A DNA stretch of 64,000 nucleotides from Phenylobacterium sp. (GCF_022402485.1 NZ_JAKRSA010000012.1:149050-213049); one strand, 5' to 3'. Counted from the stretch's first letter, positions 54,864-64,000 are shown. A program made the numbers and translations. Notes: generated by a model from the sequence alone, not told the origin.

Positions 54864-56195
54864 ATGAGCGCCCTGCCTATTGCCCCGGCCGGACTGAGCC
54901 TGGGGATCGATTTTGGCACCACCAATACGGTGCTGGCCCTGGCCGCGCCTGGCGCACCGGCCAGCCTCGTGCGGTTTCCGGCGCCAGAGGGGGAGGTGTT
55001 CGCCTTCCGCTCGGCGCTCGCCTTCCACGCACCCCCCGACCAGCCCGCCGAGCGCACGGTGGAGGCCGGCCCCTGGGCCATCGAGGCCTATGTGGAAGAC
55101 CCGCTGGAGACCCGCTTCATCCAGTCCTTCAAGACCTTCGCCGCCTCGTCGAGCTTCACCGAGACCCAGATCCTGGGGCGCCGCTACGGGTTCGAGGACC
55201 TGCTCTCGGCCTTCCTCCTCAAGCTCCGCGAGCATGGGGGCGGCAGCCTTGCCCACCTGCCTGCCCGGGTAATTGTCGGTCGCCCGGTGACCTTTGCCGG
55301 TGCAGCTCCCGATCCGCGCCTGGCGCTCTCCCGCTACGAGACGGCGTTCGCCCGGCTAGGATTCTCGGAAATCGTCTATGTCTATGAGCCGGTGGGGGCG
55401 GCCTTCTTCTTTGCCCGTACGCTCAAGGCCGACGCCACGGTGCTGGTGGGGGACTTCGGCGGCGGCACCAGCGACTTCTCCATCATCCGTTTCCGGCGGG
55501 ATGGGTCAGGCGCCTTCCGGGCCGAGCCCCTGGGGCGCTCTGGGGTTGGCGTGGCCGGCGACGCCTTTGACTATCGGATCATCGACCAGCTGGTCTCGCC
55601 GGCGCTCGGCAAGGGCTCCAGCTACAGGACCTTCGGCAAGACCCTGCCAATTCCCAACCGCTACTATTCGGCCTTCGCCCGCTGGGACCAGCTGGCGCTC
55701 CTGCGGGCGTCCCGGGACATGCGCGAGATCCGCAGGCTCGAGCGCGAGGCCGTGGAACCCGACAAGATCGCCCGGCTGATCGAGATCCTCGACGACAACC
55801 ACGCCTACCCCCTCTACCGGGCGGTCTCCCGCCTGAAGGAGACCCTGTCGGTCCAGGATGAGGCGACCTTCGCCTTCGAGGCCGGCGGGGTCTCCATCGT
55901 CCGCGAGGTGGTCCGGACCGAATTCGAATCCTGGATCGCGCCGGAGCTGAACAAGATCGAGGTCGCGGTGGACGAGGCCCTGGCCGAGGCCGGCCTGACC
56001 CCGGACGGGATCGACCGGGTGTTCCTCACCGGCGGCTCCTCCCTGGTGCCGGCGGTCCGCGCCATCTTCGCCCGCCGCTTTGCCCCAGAAACCATCGAGA
56101 CCGGTGGGGAGCTGGAGTCCATCGCCTCAGGCCTGGCGCTCATGGGCCACGAACCGGACCTTGCCCGCTGGGGCGAGCGGGCGAACCTGGGCTAG
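54864..56195 (+). CDS. Hsp70-like ATPase (YegD family)
   Basis: 443 aa, shorter than DnaK and lacking a canonical substrate-binding domain. Actin-fold phosphate loops are intact: SLGIDFGTTNTVLAL, VGDFGGGTSDFSIIRF and VFLTGGSSLVPAVRAIF. The family (YegD in E. coli) has no settled function; a chaperone or regulatory ATPase is likely. It begins 93 nt after maeB and has GGAG before its ATG. Confidence 0.9.
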   Translation: MSALPIAPAGLSLGIDFGTTNTVLALAAPGAPASLVRFPAPEGEVFAFRSALAFHAPPDQPAERTVEAGPWAIEAYVEDPLETRFIQSFKTFAASSSFTETQILGRRYGFEDLLSAFLLKLREHGGGSLAHLPARVIVGRPVTFAGAAPDPRLALSRYETAFARLGFSEIVYVYEPVGAAFFFARTLKADATVLVGDFGGGTSDFSIIRFRRDGSGAFRAEPLGRSGVGVAGDAFDYRIIDQLVSPALGKGSSYRTFGKTLPIPNRYYSAFARWDQLALLRASRDMREIRRLEREAVEPDKIARLIEILDDNHAYPLYRAVSRLKETLSVQDEATFAFEAGGVSIVREVVRTEFESWIAPELNKIEVAVDEALAEAGLTPDGIDRVFLTGGSSLVPAVRAIFARRFAPETIETGGELESIASGLALMGHEPDLARWGERANLG

Positions 56196-56220
56196 AGGCG
56201 TTTTCGATCTGGTCGCGCTC

Positions 56221-56336
56221 CAGAGCATTTTCCGATAAGTGTGAAACGGTTATCGGGCCAAAAAATGCTCTGACCTTTTTGTTTTGGAGCCCTTTTTGTC
56301 CGATTTGATTGAACCAATCAGATCGGAAAGGGCTCT
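56221..56336. repeat. Double palindromic intergenic element
   Basis: Two consecutive hairpins. The first pairs CAGAGCATTTT (56221-56231) with AAAATGCTCTG (56262-56272), plus inner CCGATAA/TTATCGG. The second pairs GAGCCCTTT (56287-56295) with AAAGGGCTC (56327-56335), plus inner CCGAT/ATCGG and TGATTG/CAATCA around an AAC loop. It lies between convergent genes and reaches the phoD stop codon. Such AGCATTTT/AAAATGCTC elements are dispersed in alphaproteobacterial genomes and can act as bidirectional terminators. Confidence 0.8.
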
Positions 56337-57921
56337 AGGCCGGAACCACCACGGTTTCACCGGCTGGCACAACCATCTTGGCCCGGGTGCTGATCGTCCC
56401 GCCCGGGACGCTGACCTTATCCAACACCCGGAAGGCGGTCTGCCAGCGCTCCGGGGTCACCTCGCACAGCAGGTAGCCGCGCTGGGAGTTGTTGAACTTC
56501 AGCTGCGGATTGGCCGCCTGGATCTGGACCATCCGTGGCTGCTGATCCATGCCGTCGCCCCCTGAGGTGATGGAGGTGGCGACAAATTCCGTGGCTATGG
56601 CCCGAGGCTCAGGATTGCGCCCGTCCAGATGCAGTTCGCCGGCATAGTTCTGGTGCTCGTCCCCGGTCAGGACCACCGGATTGGCCACCCGCCGGTCGCG
56701 GATCTGGCGCAGAAGCCTCGCCCTGGGCGTGCGATAGCCCCCCCAGGAGTCAGGATTGGCCAGATAGGCCGGGCCTGGATCACGGTCCAGGTCCATCATC
56801 ATGATCTGTTGGGCGATGGCGTTCCACCGGGCCGGGGAGGACGACAGGCTGTCGAGCAGGAACTGCTCCTGCGCCGCCCCCAGCACCTCGGCCCGGGCCC
56901 GCTCCAGCTCATCACAGACCCCCCAGCGGTCGCCGCAGGGCTGGTCAGTCCGGTACTGGCGGGTGTCCAGGAGGTTCAGCCGCAGCAGGGTCCCGTAGTC
57001 GGCCCGCCGATAGAGACGCATGGCTGACCCGGCCGGGAAGGCCGACCGGCGCAGGGGCATGTGCTCGTAAAAGGCCTGCATGGCGGCCTGCTGGCGCAGG
57101 CGGAAGATCGCCGGATCCGTCCCGTCCTGATCGAGGTCGGAGACCCAGTTGTTGTCGATCTCATGGTCGTCCCAGGTGACGAACCAGGCCGCCGCTGCAT
57201 GGCTGGCCTGGAGGTCGGCGTCCATCTTGTACTGGGCGTAGCGGCGGCGATAGTCGTCCAGGCTGTAGATTTCCTGGCCCACATGCTGGCGCTGATTGGC
57301 CTGGGGCCCGGCGGCGGAGTTCCACACCCGGGCGGCGCGGCCCTCATAGAGGTAGTCCCCGTAGCAGAATACGAAGTCGAGCTCGTCCTCCTCCGCCAGA
57401 CGCCGGTGAGCGGTGTAGAGCCCCTGTTCATAGTGCTGGCAGCCGACCACCCCGAAGCGAACCTGGGCCGCTGAGGCACCGAGGGCCGGCGTCGTCCGGG
57501 CCCTGCCGGCCAGGCTGCGCTCGGCGCCCGAGGTAAAGCGATAGTGATAGGTCCGGGCCGGGGACAGGCCGCCCACCTCCACATGGACCGCATGACCAAG
57601 CTCAGGCCGGGCCACGGTCTCGCCCTTAGCGGCGATGCGGGTAAAGCCCGTGTCCTCGGCCACCTCCCAGCTGACCGCCACGGGGCGGGCGGGCATGCCA
57701 TAGCCCATCTCCAGCGGTCGGGGTGCCAGTCGCGTCCAGATCACAAAGCCGTCCGGAGCGGGATCGCCCGCCGCCACCCCCAGCTGGAACGGATAATCGG
57801 CATAGACCGGCTGGGCCAGGGCCTGCCGGGGATCAAGGGCCGGGGCCAGAAAGGCACCGAGGCCCGCCGCCATCAGGCGGCGCCGCGAAAGGCTCAAGGC
57901 CCGGGTGATGTGGTCGTCCAT
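56335..57921 (-). CDS. phoD: Tat-exported PhoD-type alkaline phosphatase
   Basis: 528 aa from the ATG at 57921. A Tat signal (LSRRRLMAAGLGAFLAPAL) precedes the PhoD N-domain and the metallophosphoesterase domain with FGVVGCQHYEQGLY, FVFCYGDYLYEGRA, FVTWDDHEIDNNW and VVLTGDEHQNYAGEL, which supply the Fe/Ca ligands. It releases phosphate from phosphodiesters or monoesters in the periplasm. The start is uncertain: an ATG at 57960 adds 13 residues. It is just downstream of the amine oxidase on the same strand. Confidence 0.9.
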   Translation of the reverse strand: MDDHITRALSLSRRRLMAAGLGAFLAPALDPRQALAQPVYADYPFQLGVAAGDPAPDGFVIWTRLAPRPLEMGYGMPARPVAVSWEVAEDTGFTRIAAKGETVARPELGHAVHVEVGGLSPARTYHYRFTSGAERSLAGRARTTPALGASAAQVRFGVVGCQHYEQGLYTAHRRLAEEDELDFVFCYGDYLYEGRAARVWNSAAGPQANQRQHVGQEIYSLDDYRRRYAQYKMDADLQASHAAAAWFVTWDDHEIDNNWVSDLDQDGTDPAIFRLRQQAAMQAFYEHMPLRRSAFPAGSAMRLYRRADYGTLLRLNLLDTRQYRTDQPCGDRWGVCDELERARAEVLGAAQEQFLLDSLSSSPARWNAIAQQIMMMDLDRDPGPAYLANPDSWGGYRTPRARLLRQIRDRRVANPVVLTGDEHQNYAGELHLDGRNPEPRAIATEFVATSITSGGDGMDQQPRMVQIQAANPQLKFNNSQRGYLLCEVTPERWQTAFRVLDKVSVPGGTISTRAKMVVPAGETVVVPA

Positions 57922-57976
57922 GCCGCGCCCCCGCAGTTTGGAGACCATCATAATCGGCATGTGTGACGCCTGCGAG

Positions 57977-59224
57977 TCAGGGCTCCCGGAGACCCAGGGC
58001 GGCCAAGGCCTCATCGGCGGCCCGCAGGCCACTCTCCCAGGCCCCGTGGGCGGTGCCATAGGAATGGGATGAGGTGGCCTCGCCCGCAAAGAACAGCCGG
58101 CCATCCACAGGTTCGGCCAGGGCGCGGCGGGCGGGCGCGCAGCCGGGCAGGGCGTGGGAATAGGCCCCCATAGCCCAGGGATCGGCACCCCAGCGGGTCT
58201 CGGCCACCGGCTGAAGCTGGCTGCGCACATCGGCGCCATAATGGTCGGCCAGTTCGTCAATGGCGTAGGCTGTGGCGGCGCCGGGACCGGCCTCGGCCAG
58301 GGCGCGGGCATGGTCGCCACCGAAGTAGCATTCGATCACCGGGCGCCCCATGGGCCGCATGTAATAGCTGCCGGTGGCCGCCCGGTCCTGGCAGCCCCAG
58401 AGGTGGCTTTCCCGGGGAAAGAGCTCCGGCGCGGACGGCCGCAGGAAGACCTTTTCCGCCTGGCCCAGGGGCAGGCCGGTGGCGGCATCGACCTTGGCCG
58501 GCAGCCGGGGATGAATCCGGATGGCCTCCTGAGCGATCAGGGCGCTGGACAGGGTCAGCACAGCGGCCTTGGCGGTGATCTTGCCCCGGGCGGTCTCCAG
58601 CCGCAGCCTTGGGCCTTCATGGTCGATGGACAGCACCGCACAGTGGGGAACGATCAGCGACCGCGGGGCGAGGCCGCAGATCGCCGCCCCATAGCCGTCC
58701 GGCGCCCGCCAGGCGACGCCCGTGTCCTGGCGCGCCGCATGGTCCTGGATGGAGATCTGTGACAGGCCAGCCCCGTGATAACAGGCGCTGTTGGCCTCCA
58801 GCAGCGCCGCCCAACGGCTGGCCCCCGGGGTTAGAAGGGTCAGGGCGCGGCCTTCCTGGCCGGTCCGGGCGGCCTCTTCCAGGGCCGCTTCAAAGTCCCG
58901 CAGGACGGCGGCGAAGGCCACCTGATCTTCCGGGGTCAGGTTCAGATGGGCGGCACCTCTGCCCCAGGCCGGCGGCGTCCGGTCCAGGGCCACCCCGGCC
59001 CGGGCGAACAGGGTCGCCAGGGGGTTGCGATCGGCGCTGTGCAACCAGCCGCAGCCCAGGTCCAGGGGCAGGTCCATGCGCGCCGCCAGGGTGTGGGCCC
59101 GACCGCCGATCCGCCCCTGCCCCTCCAGCACCACAACCGAAAGGGCGGCCCTGGACAAACGCGCGGCGGCGGCCAGACCGGCGGCACCTGCACCGACCAC
59201 CACAACATCGAACTCATCCTGCAT
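57977..59224 (-). CDS. FAD-dependent amine oxidase
   Basis: 415 aa. The N-terminal FAD loop is VVVVGAGAAGLAAAARLS and the C-terminal flavin motif RLFFAGEATSSHSYGTAHGAWESGLRAADE. Its small size and the C-terminal signature fit the polyamine/monoamine oxidase or phytoene-like flavoprotein branch. It has no signal peptide and oxidises an unknown amine. It reads toward phoD with a 56-nt gap. Confidence 0.88.
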   Translation of the reverse strand: MQDEFDVVVVGAGAAGLAAAARLSRAALSVVVLEGQGRIGGRAHTLAARMDLPLDLGCGWLHSADRNPLATLFARAGVALDRTPPAWGRGAAHLNLTPEDQVAFAAVLRDFEAALEEAARTGQEGRALTLLTPGASRWAALLEANSACYHGAGLSQISIQDHAARQDTGVAWRAPDGYGAAICGLAPRSLIVPHCAVLSIDHEGPRLRLETARGKITAKAAVLTLSSALIAQEAIRIHPRLPAKVDAATGLPLGQAEKVFLRPSAPELFPRESHLWGCQDRAATGSYYMRPMGRPVIECYFGGDHARALAEAGPGAATAYAIDELADHYGADVRSQLQPVAETRWGADPWAMGAYSHALPGCAPARRALAEPVDGRLFFAGEATSSHSYGTAHGAWESGLRAADEALAALGLREP

Positions 59225-59277
59225 GGGCTATCTAGGCAGGTTCTAGCGCCAAGGTTCAACCCCTGCCTTCCGGCCGC

Positions 59278-62076
59278 TCACAGGCCAGGCGCTTCCAGGT
59301 CCAGGGTCTCGGCGGGAACGCGGCGCAGGCCTGGCGCCTGCGTCTCCAGGGCCTCAATAAACAGCGCGGCGTCCCCAGCGATGATGACGGCGGCGTCGGC
59401 GGGGGACAGGTGCGCGGCGGCGAACGCCTGGACCTCTTGGGGCGTGACCGCCTCGACCTTGGCCGTATAGGCGCCGACCTCGGCCAGGGGCACATCCTGC
59501 AGGGCCAGTTCACCGAGCACCCCGCCCAGGCCCCCGGCCGTTCCCAGGGACCGGCCAAAGGCACCGATCAGCACCGACTTGCGGGCGGTCAGTTCCTCAG
59601 GCGTCACCGGGGCCGCAGCCAGTCGGGTCATTTCCGTGGCGATCAGGTCCATGACCTCAGGTGCCGATTCGTTCTTGGTCTGGGCCTGGGCCTGGAAGGC
59701 GCCGGTGGTCCGCCGGGTGGTGAGCCCAGACCCGGCACCATAGGACAAGCCACGCTTGATGCGGATTTCCTGATTCAGCCGGGCCGAATAGCCGCCGCCA
59801 AGCACCGAATTGGCGACAATACCGGGGTAATAGGCCTCATTCTGACGGGAAATGGCCGGCTTAACGAGGCGAACAGCGGCCTGTCCCGCCCCTGGCAGAT
59901 CGATCACCAGCACCTGTCGGCGAGAGGTGGGGGAGACCTGCGGCTGGGCTGCCAAAGGCTCGGCAGGGCGGACCCAGTCCCCAAAGGCCTGCTGGGCCAG
60001 GGCCAGGCCGGCCTCCTGTGAGATGTCGCCGCTCAGCACCAGGATGGCGTTGTCGGGCCGGAAATGGCGGCTGTGCAAAGCCTTCAGGCCTTCAACCGTC
60101 AGACGCGGCAGGGAGGCTGGCGTGCCATCGACCGGATGGCCGAAGGGGGTGCCCGCAAAGATCACCGGCCCCACGGCCATGCCCGAGATCTGGCCGGGGT
60201 CTTCATAGGCCACCGCCATGCCGTCCAGGGCCTGGGCGGTCTGGCGGGCCAGTTCCGCCGGGGCGAAGGCCGGATTGCGCGCCACATCGGACAGGATCGC
60301 AAAGGCCGGGGCGACCTTGTCCGACATCACCGTCAGGCTCAGGCTGGCGGACTCCAGGCCGGCCGATGACGACAGGCTGGCGCCGAGGGCCTCGATCTGC
60401 TGGGCGATCTCCGGGGCCGTGCGGGTGGTGGTGCCCTCTGTCAGCATGGCCGCGGTCATGGACATGGCCCCGGCCTCACCGACGGGATCGGCCCAGGCAC
60501 CGGCCCTGACGATCAGATTGGCGGAGACCAGAGGCAGGTCGCTGGACCGGGCGATGATGACCCGCAGGCCATTGTCGAGCACTGCCTCCGAGGGGGTTGG
60601 CAGCACCGGATCAACGGCAGCGCCAACCGGCGGCGGGGCCTGACGCTCGGCCTCCGGGGCCAGGGTGACGATCTCACCGTCAAAGACCACCGCCTGGGTG
60701 GGGGGGATGGGGGGCTCCGCTGGCACCGTCCCCGCCGGGCGCTCAGCTTCCGGACGATAGCGGATGCTCATCCGCCGGTCCTCGGCCAGATAGGTCTGGG
60801 CCACCCGCTGCACGTCGGCGGCGGTGACGGCGGCCAGTTCGGCCAGCTCGCTGTTGGCCTTGGCCGGATCGCCCTGGGTCGCCCAGGCATAGCCCAGGGC
60901 AAAGGCCCGACCATCGACGGTCTCGCGCTCGCGCAGGGCCGCGGCGATCAGTTCATTGCGCGCTTCGTCCAGCTCAGACTGAGTCGGTGCCGCCGCCCGA
61001 AGGCGGGCGACCTCTCCCAGCAAAGCGGCCTCGCCGGCGTCCACCGTCTGACCGCTGGCCAGGATGGCACCCACCGCAAACAGGCCCGGCTGCTGCGGCA
61101 GCTCGGCCAGGGAGAAGGCCTCCACGGCGATCTGCTGCTCATAGACCAGGCTGTTATAGAGCCGTGAGGACTTGCCCCCGGACAGGATGGCGTCCAGCAC
61201 CTTCAGCGCCGGGGCATCCGGACTGGCGGCCGAGGCGCCCAGCCAGGTGAGCACCACGGCCGGCAGGGGCACATTGGGACCATAGCCGTCAAAGACACCC
61301 GGACCGGCGCGCGGCGGCTCGATTGCATCCACCCGCTTCAAGGGGGCCTCAGGGGTCTTCAGGGGGCCGAAATAGCGGTCGACGCAGGCGTCCAGCTGCG
61401 CCTCGTCAAAGTTGCCGATAACGATCAGCACGGCATTGTCGGGGCGGTAATAGTCCCGGTGGAAGGCCCGGACATCATCGATGGTGGCCGCGTCCAGCTC
61501 AGCGATCGAGCCAATGCCGGGACGTTTGTAGGGATGTTCCTGGTAGCTCGCCTGCGGGATCATCAGGCCAAACAGCCGGCCATAGGGGGCGGCCAGAATG
61601 CGCTGGCGCAACTCCTCCTTCACCACATCCCGCTCGGAATTGAAGATCTCGGCGTCCACCACCAGGGACCCCATGCGCTCGGCCTCGGCCCAGAGCAGGC
61701 GCTCCAGATGGTTGGCGGGCACCACCTCGAAATAGTTGGTGAAGTCGTCCCAGGTGGAGGCGTTGTTGAAGCCCCCCACATCCTCGGTCATCCGGTCCAG
61801 GGTCTCGGACGGCATGTTGCGGGTGGCCTTGAACATCATGTGCTCAAAGAGGTGGGCAAAGCCCGACCGCCCCTGCGGATCGTCCTTGGAGCCGACCCCG
61901 TACCAGACCTGGATCGTCACATTGGGGGTCGTGGCATCCACCCCGCTCAACACCCGCAGGCCATTGTCCAGCACCCGCTCGCGGTATTCGATCGGCGGGA
62001 TGCCTTCGGCCTGTACGGCGACCGGGGTGCCCAGCAGGACGGCGGCGAAGGCGAGGCGGGCGAAGGCGCGGAACAT
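59278..62076 (-). CDS. Secreted M16 metallopeptidase, two-lobed (copy 2)
   Basis: 932 aa with a signal peptide ending near AVQA. The zinc motif HLFEH is at residues 75-79 and the third ligand Glu148 in FNSERDVVKEE, so the first M16 lobe is active-site complete; the second M16 lobe runs from about residue 500 (TPSEAVLDNGLRVIIARSSD) to the end. The start at 62076 with GGAG fits the signal peptide. It differs clearly in sequence from the M16 enzyme at 22614 and has no TPR partner nearby. Confidence 0.92.
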   Translation of the reverse strand: MFRAFARLAFAAVLLGTPVAVQAEGIPPIEYRERVLDNGLRVLSGVDATTPNVTIQVWYGVGSKDDPQGRSGFAHLFEHMMFKATRNMPSETLDRMTEDVGGFNNASTWDDFTNYFEVVPANHLERLLWAEAERMGSLVVDAEIFNSERDVVKEELRQRILAAPYGRLFGLMIPQASYQEHPYKRPGIGSIAELDAATIDDVRAFHRDYYRPDNAVLIVIGNFDEAQLDACVDRYFGPLKTPEAPLKRVDAIEPPRAGPGVFDGYGPNVPLPAVVLTWLGASAASPDAPALKVLDAILSGGKSSRLYNSLVYEQQIAVEAFSLAELPQQPGLFAVGAILASGQTVDAGEAALLGEVARLRAAAPTQSELDEARNELIAAALRERETVDGRAFALGYAWATQGDPAKANSELAELAAVTAADVQRVAQTYLAEDRRMSIRYRPEAERPAGTVPAEPPIPPTQAVVFDGEIVTLAPEAERQAPPPVGAAVDPVLPTPSEAVLDNGLRVIIARSSDLPLVSANLIVRAGAWADPVGEAGAMSMTAAMLTEGTTTRTAPEIAQQIEALGASLSSSAGLESASLSLTVMSDKVAPAFAILSDVARNPAFAPAELARQTAQALDGMAVAYEDPGQISGMAVGPVIFAGTPFGHPVDGTPASLPRLTVEGLKALHSRHFRPDNAILVLSGDISQEAGLALAQQAFGDWVRPAEPLAAQPQVSPTSRRQVLVIDLPGAGQAAVRLVKPAISRQNEAYYPGIVANSVLGGGYSARLNQEIRIKRGLSYGAGSGLTTRRTTGAFQAQAQTKNESAPEVMDLIATEMTRLAAAPVTPEELTARKSVLIGAFGRSLGTAGGLGGVLGELALQDVPLAEVGAYTAKVEAVTPQEVQAFAAAHLSPADAAVIIAGDAALFIEALETQAPGLRRVPAETLDLEAPGL

Positions 62077-62224
62077 GGCGGGCTCCAGGAATACGAAAGG
62101 CCAAAGCCATAGCATCCTGAGCGCCCCGCGAAAGCCGGCGCGTCGGGAGTGATGTGGGCAGGCCACGCCCCACGGGCCGCAGGCGACGGCAAACAGGGGA
62201 CACGAGGGACACGAAGATAGCGAA

Positions 62225-62278
62225 GGACACGAAGGGGTCAGCCGCTCGTCTTTGTGTCCTTCACGCCCCTTCGTGTCC
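62225..62278. repeat. Inverted intergenic repeat of the CACGAAGG family (second copy)
   Basis: GGACACGAAGGGG at 62225-62237 is mirrored by CCCCTTCGTGTCC at 62266-62278. Flanking DNA holds further GACACGAAGG units (62199-62224), and the loop ends in TTTGTGTCCTTC, the same core as the element at 19197-19250. It lies between two same-strand genes. Confidence 0.7.
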
Positions 62279-62303
62279 CAGATCCTCTCTGGCGCTGCGC
62301 GCC

Positions 62304-63287
62304 CTAGTCGGCCAGCTTGACCAGCATCTTGCCGGCGTTGGCGCCTTCCATGAGACCGATCAGGGCCCGGGGCGCGGAGGCGATGCCGTCCATCACCGTC
62401 TCCTGGTACTTGATCTTGCCCTCCCGCAGCCAGGTGGCCATGTCGCGCTGGAAGTCGGGCTGCAGGTGCATGAAATCCGTGCCCACAAAGCCCCGCAACA
62501 TCACTCGAGAGTAGATGATGTTGGAGAGGTTGCGCACGGGGGACTGGCCCTCGTTATAGCCCGAGATCATGCCGCAGACGGCGATGCGGCCCAGGGTGTT
62601 CATGCGGCGCAGGGCGGCTTCCAGGTGTTCACCGCCCACATTGTCGAAATAGACGTCGAGGCCCTTAGGGGTGGCTTCCTCCACGGCCTTGCGGATGGCT
62701 TGGGTCTTATAGTTGATCACCGCGTCCAGACCGACCTCGTCCCGCAGCCAGGCGGCCTTGTCATCGGACCCGGTGGAGCCAACCACATAGCCGCCCTTGA
62801 TCTTGGCGATCTGGGCCGCGACCGAGCCCACGGCCCCGCCGGCGGTGGAGACGAACACCTGCTCGCCCTCCTTCATGGCGCCGATGAACAGCAGTCCGCC
62901 ATAGGCGGTGAAGCCGGTCATGCCGAGCGCATGCATATGGACCGTCAGCGGCAGGCCCTCGGCGGGCGTCAGTTTGGACAGGGCCTTGGGGTCGGAAACG
63001 AAATACTCGCGGAAGCCCATCCGGTTGTTCACCAGGTCGCCGACCGCAAAGTCAGGGCTCTTGGACTGCACCACCCGGCCGAGCGCCCCGCCCATCATGG
63101 CCTCGTTCAGGGCCTGGCCGGCGGTCAGCCGCGGGCGCATGGCCGGGTCCACCGACATGTAGAGGTTCTGGACCAGCACCTGGCCGTCGGCGGCGTCGGG
63201 GACCGTCGTCTCGATGATCTCGAACTCGCCCTCCTGCGGCATGCCATTGGGGCGGGAAATGAGGTGGACTTCGCGGCTGATGGGCAT
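62304..63287 (-). CDS. NADP-dependent MDR oxidoreductase (curcumin-reductase type)
   Basis: 327 aa of the zinc-free medium-chain dehydrogenase/reductase family. Markers are MSVDPAMRPRL, HALGMTGFTAYGGLLFIG, the nucleotide loop FVSTAGGAVGSVAAQIAKI, and NVGGEHLEAAL. It reduces an alpha,beta-unsaturated ketone or aldehyde with NADPH. The start at 63287 follows GGGAGGG. The physiological substrate is unknown. Confidence 0.92.
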   Translation of the reverse strand: MPISREVHLISRPNGMPQEGEFEIIETTVPDAADGQVLVQNLYMSVDPAMRPRLTAGQALNEAMMGGALGRVVQSKSPDFAVGDLVNNRMGFREYFVSDPKALSKLTPAEGLPLTVHMHALGMTGFTAYGGLLFIGAMKEGEQVFVSTAGGAVGSVAAQIAKIKGGYVVGSTGSDDKAAWLRDEVGLDAVINYKTQAIRKAVEEATPKGLDVYFDNVGGEHLEAALRRMNTLGRIAVCGMISGYNEGQSPVRNLSNIIYSRVMLRGFVGTDFMHLQPDFQRDMATWLREGKIKYQETVMDGIASAPRALIGLMEGANAGKMLVKLAD

Positions 63288-63399
63288 ATGGCCCTCCCTA
63301 AGTGCGCTTGAATGGGCGAAAACTATGGTGCGGACCATGGACCGCACCGATCGGGGGCTTCAACCCCTGACATAGGGGAAGGTCGTTGGGGGCGGGCCG

Positions 63400-64000
63400 A
63401 TGGTCGAGCGGATCAAGGTGGACGAGGCGACCGTGGCCGCTCTGGTGGCCGAACAGTTTCCCCAGTGGGCGGCCCTGTCGGTCACCCGGGTCAGGCCCGG
63501 TGGCTGGGACAATCGCACCTTCCGCCTGGGCGACGACCTGCTGGTCCGCATGCCGGCCGCCTCCCACTACCTCGCCCAGGTGGAAAAAGAGCAGGCCTGG
63601 CTGCCCAGACTGGCGTCAAACCTGCCCCTGCCGATCCCGGCGCCCGTAGGCGTGGGCGCGCCCGGCCGTGGCTATCCCTTCCCCTGGTCGATCTGCGCCT
63701 GGATCGAGGGTGAGACGGTGGCCGCCGCCGACGGCCTCGACCACGAGACCCTCGCCGAAGACCTAGCCGATTTCCTGCTGGCCCTGCAGGCCATCGACGC
63801 CGGCGACGGCCCAGTGGCCGGGGCGCACAACTTCCACCGGGGCGGTGACCCGGCGGTCTATGACGGGGAGACCCGCGCAGCGGTGGCGGCCCTCGGCGAC
63901 CAGATCAGGGGCGCTGAGGCCCTGGCCCTCTGGGAGGCCGCCCTCTCCACCCACTGGAACCGCCCGCCGGTCTGGATCCACGGGGACGTGGCGCCGGGCA
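63400..64000 (+). CDS. Aminoglycoside-phosphotransferase-family kinase, C-terminus cut by window edge
   Basis: 200 codons of a protein-kinase-like phosphotransferase. The N-lobe contains VTRVRPGGWDNRTFRL and LLVRMPAA; the catalytic-loop HGD appears in VWIHGDVAPG at the window end. The APH family includes many small-molecule kinases, so antibiotic resistance should not be assumed. It is divergent from the MDR oxidoreductase. Confidence 0.82.
   Translation, partial: MVERIKVDEATVAALVAEQFPQWAALSVTRVRPGGWDNRTFRLGDDLLVRMPAASHYLAQVEKEQAWLPRLASNLPLPIPAPVGVGAPGRGYPFPWSICAWIEGETVAAADGLDHETLAEDLADFLLALQAIDAGDGPVAGAHNFHRGGDPAVYDGETRAAVAALGDQIRGAEALALWEAALSTHWNRPPVWIHGDVAPG

Noticed and set aside
63400..64000. 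Antibiotic-resistance gene
   Set aside because: Only the broad APH fold is seen; most chromosomal members of the family are not resistance enzymes and the end is missing.
1..64000. CRISPR array, prophage or restriction-modification genes
   Set aside because: No regularly spaced repeats, Cas, phage structural or methylase/endonuclease genes were found.

Overview
The window is GC-rich DNA with the gene content of an alphaproteobacterium, most likely a Caulobacterales member (Phenylobacterium/Caulobacter-like). The grounds are the 6-phosphogluconolactonase/edd/glk/eda Entner-Doudoroff cluster, the ffh-rpsP-rimM block with long-tailed S16 and L19, a SusC-free TonB receptor linked to acyl-CoA catabolism, a UrcA-like secreted protein and many very tightly overlapping genes. 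The genus is an inference from style and not a database match.

Positions 1 to about 17,600 are an accessory catabolic region. It holds two AMP-forming CoA ligases (one cut by the window edge), an acyl-CoA dehydrogenase, two enoyl-CoA hydratases, a thiolase, a nitronate-monooxygenase-like flavoprotein, a DUF1330 protein, two long GST-like proteins, a TonB-dependent receptor and two TetR regulators. Together they suggest uptake and CoA-dependent degradation of an unidentified hydrophobic acid. An imperfect 18-bp dyad (consensus GAANCGRAATNATNRTTC) recurs in six gene-start regions here and is probably the operator of one of the TetR proteins. The right end is decayed: a C-terminal CoA-ligase stub, an IS5-type insertion sequence with a CTAG target duplication, and an arylsulfatase pseudogene. 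The region stops at the 3' end of a tRNA-Arg(CCG) gene, the usual edge of a genomic island.

From 17,600 to 64,000 the content is core chromosome. In order: an ABC ATPase, a zinc-finger protein, rarD, asd and a thioesterase; a secreted M16 peptidase overlapping a TPR protein; a leuC-VOC-leuD-monooxygenase-leuB operon with a divergent LysR gene; rplS, trmD, (tesB on the other strand), rimM, rpsP and ffh; eda, glk, edd and pgl with a divergent glycosyltransferase, glycogen-debranching enzyme, pyruvate kinase and GH15 hydrolase; an amidase-dapB pair; two adjacent toxin-antitoxin modules (YefM-YoeB and CcdAB); the malic enzyme maeB; an Hsp70-like protein; a Tat-exported PhoD phosphatase; a flavin amine oxidase; a second large M16 peptidase; an MDR oxidoreductase; and a truncated APH-family kinase.

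Palindromic intergenic repeats occur at 19.2, 56.2-56.3 and 62.2 kb. No CRISPR array, rRNA, prophage or obvious defence island is visible. The best candidate for something undescribed is the six-site regulon; next are the VOC and monooxygenase genes embedded in the leucine operon and the M16-TPR pair.
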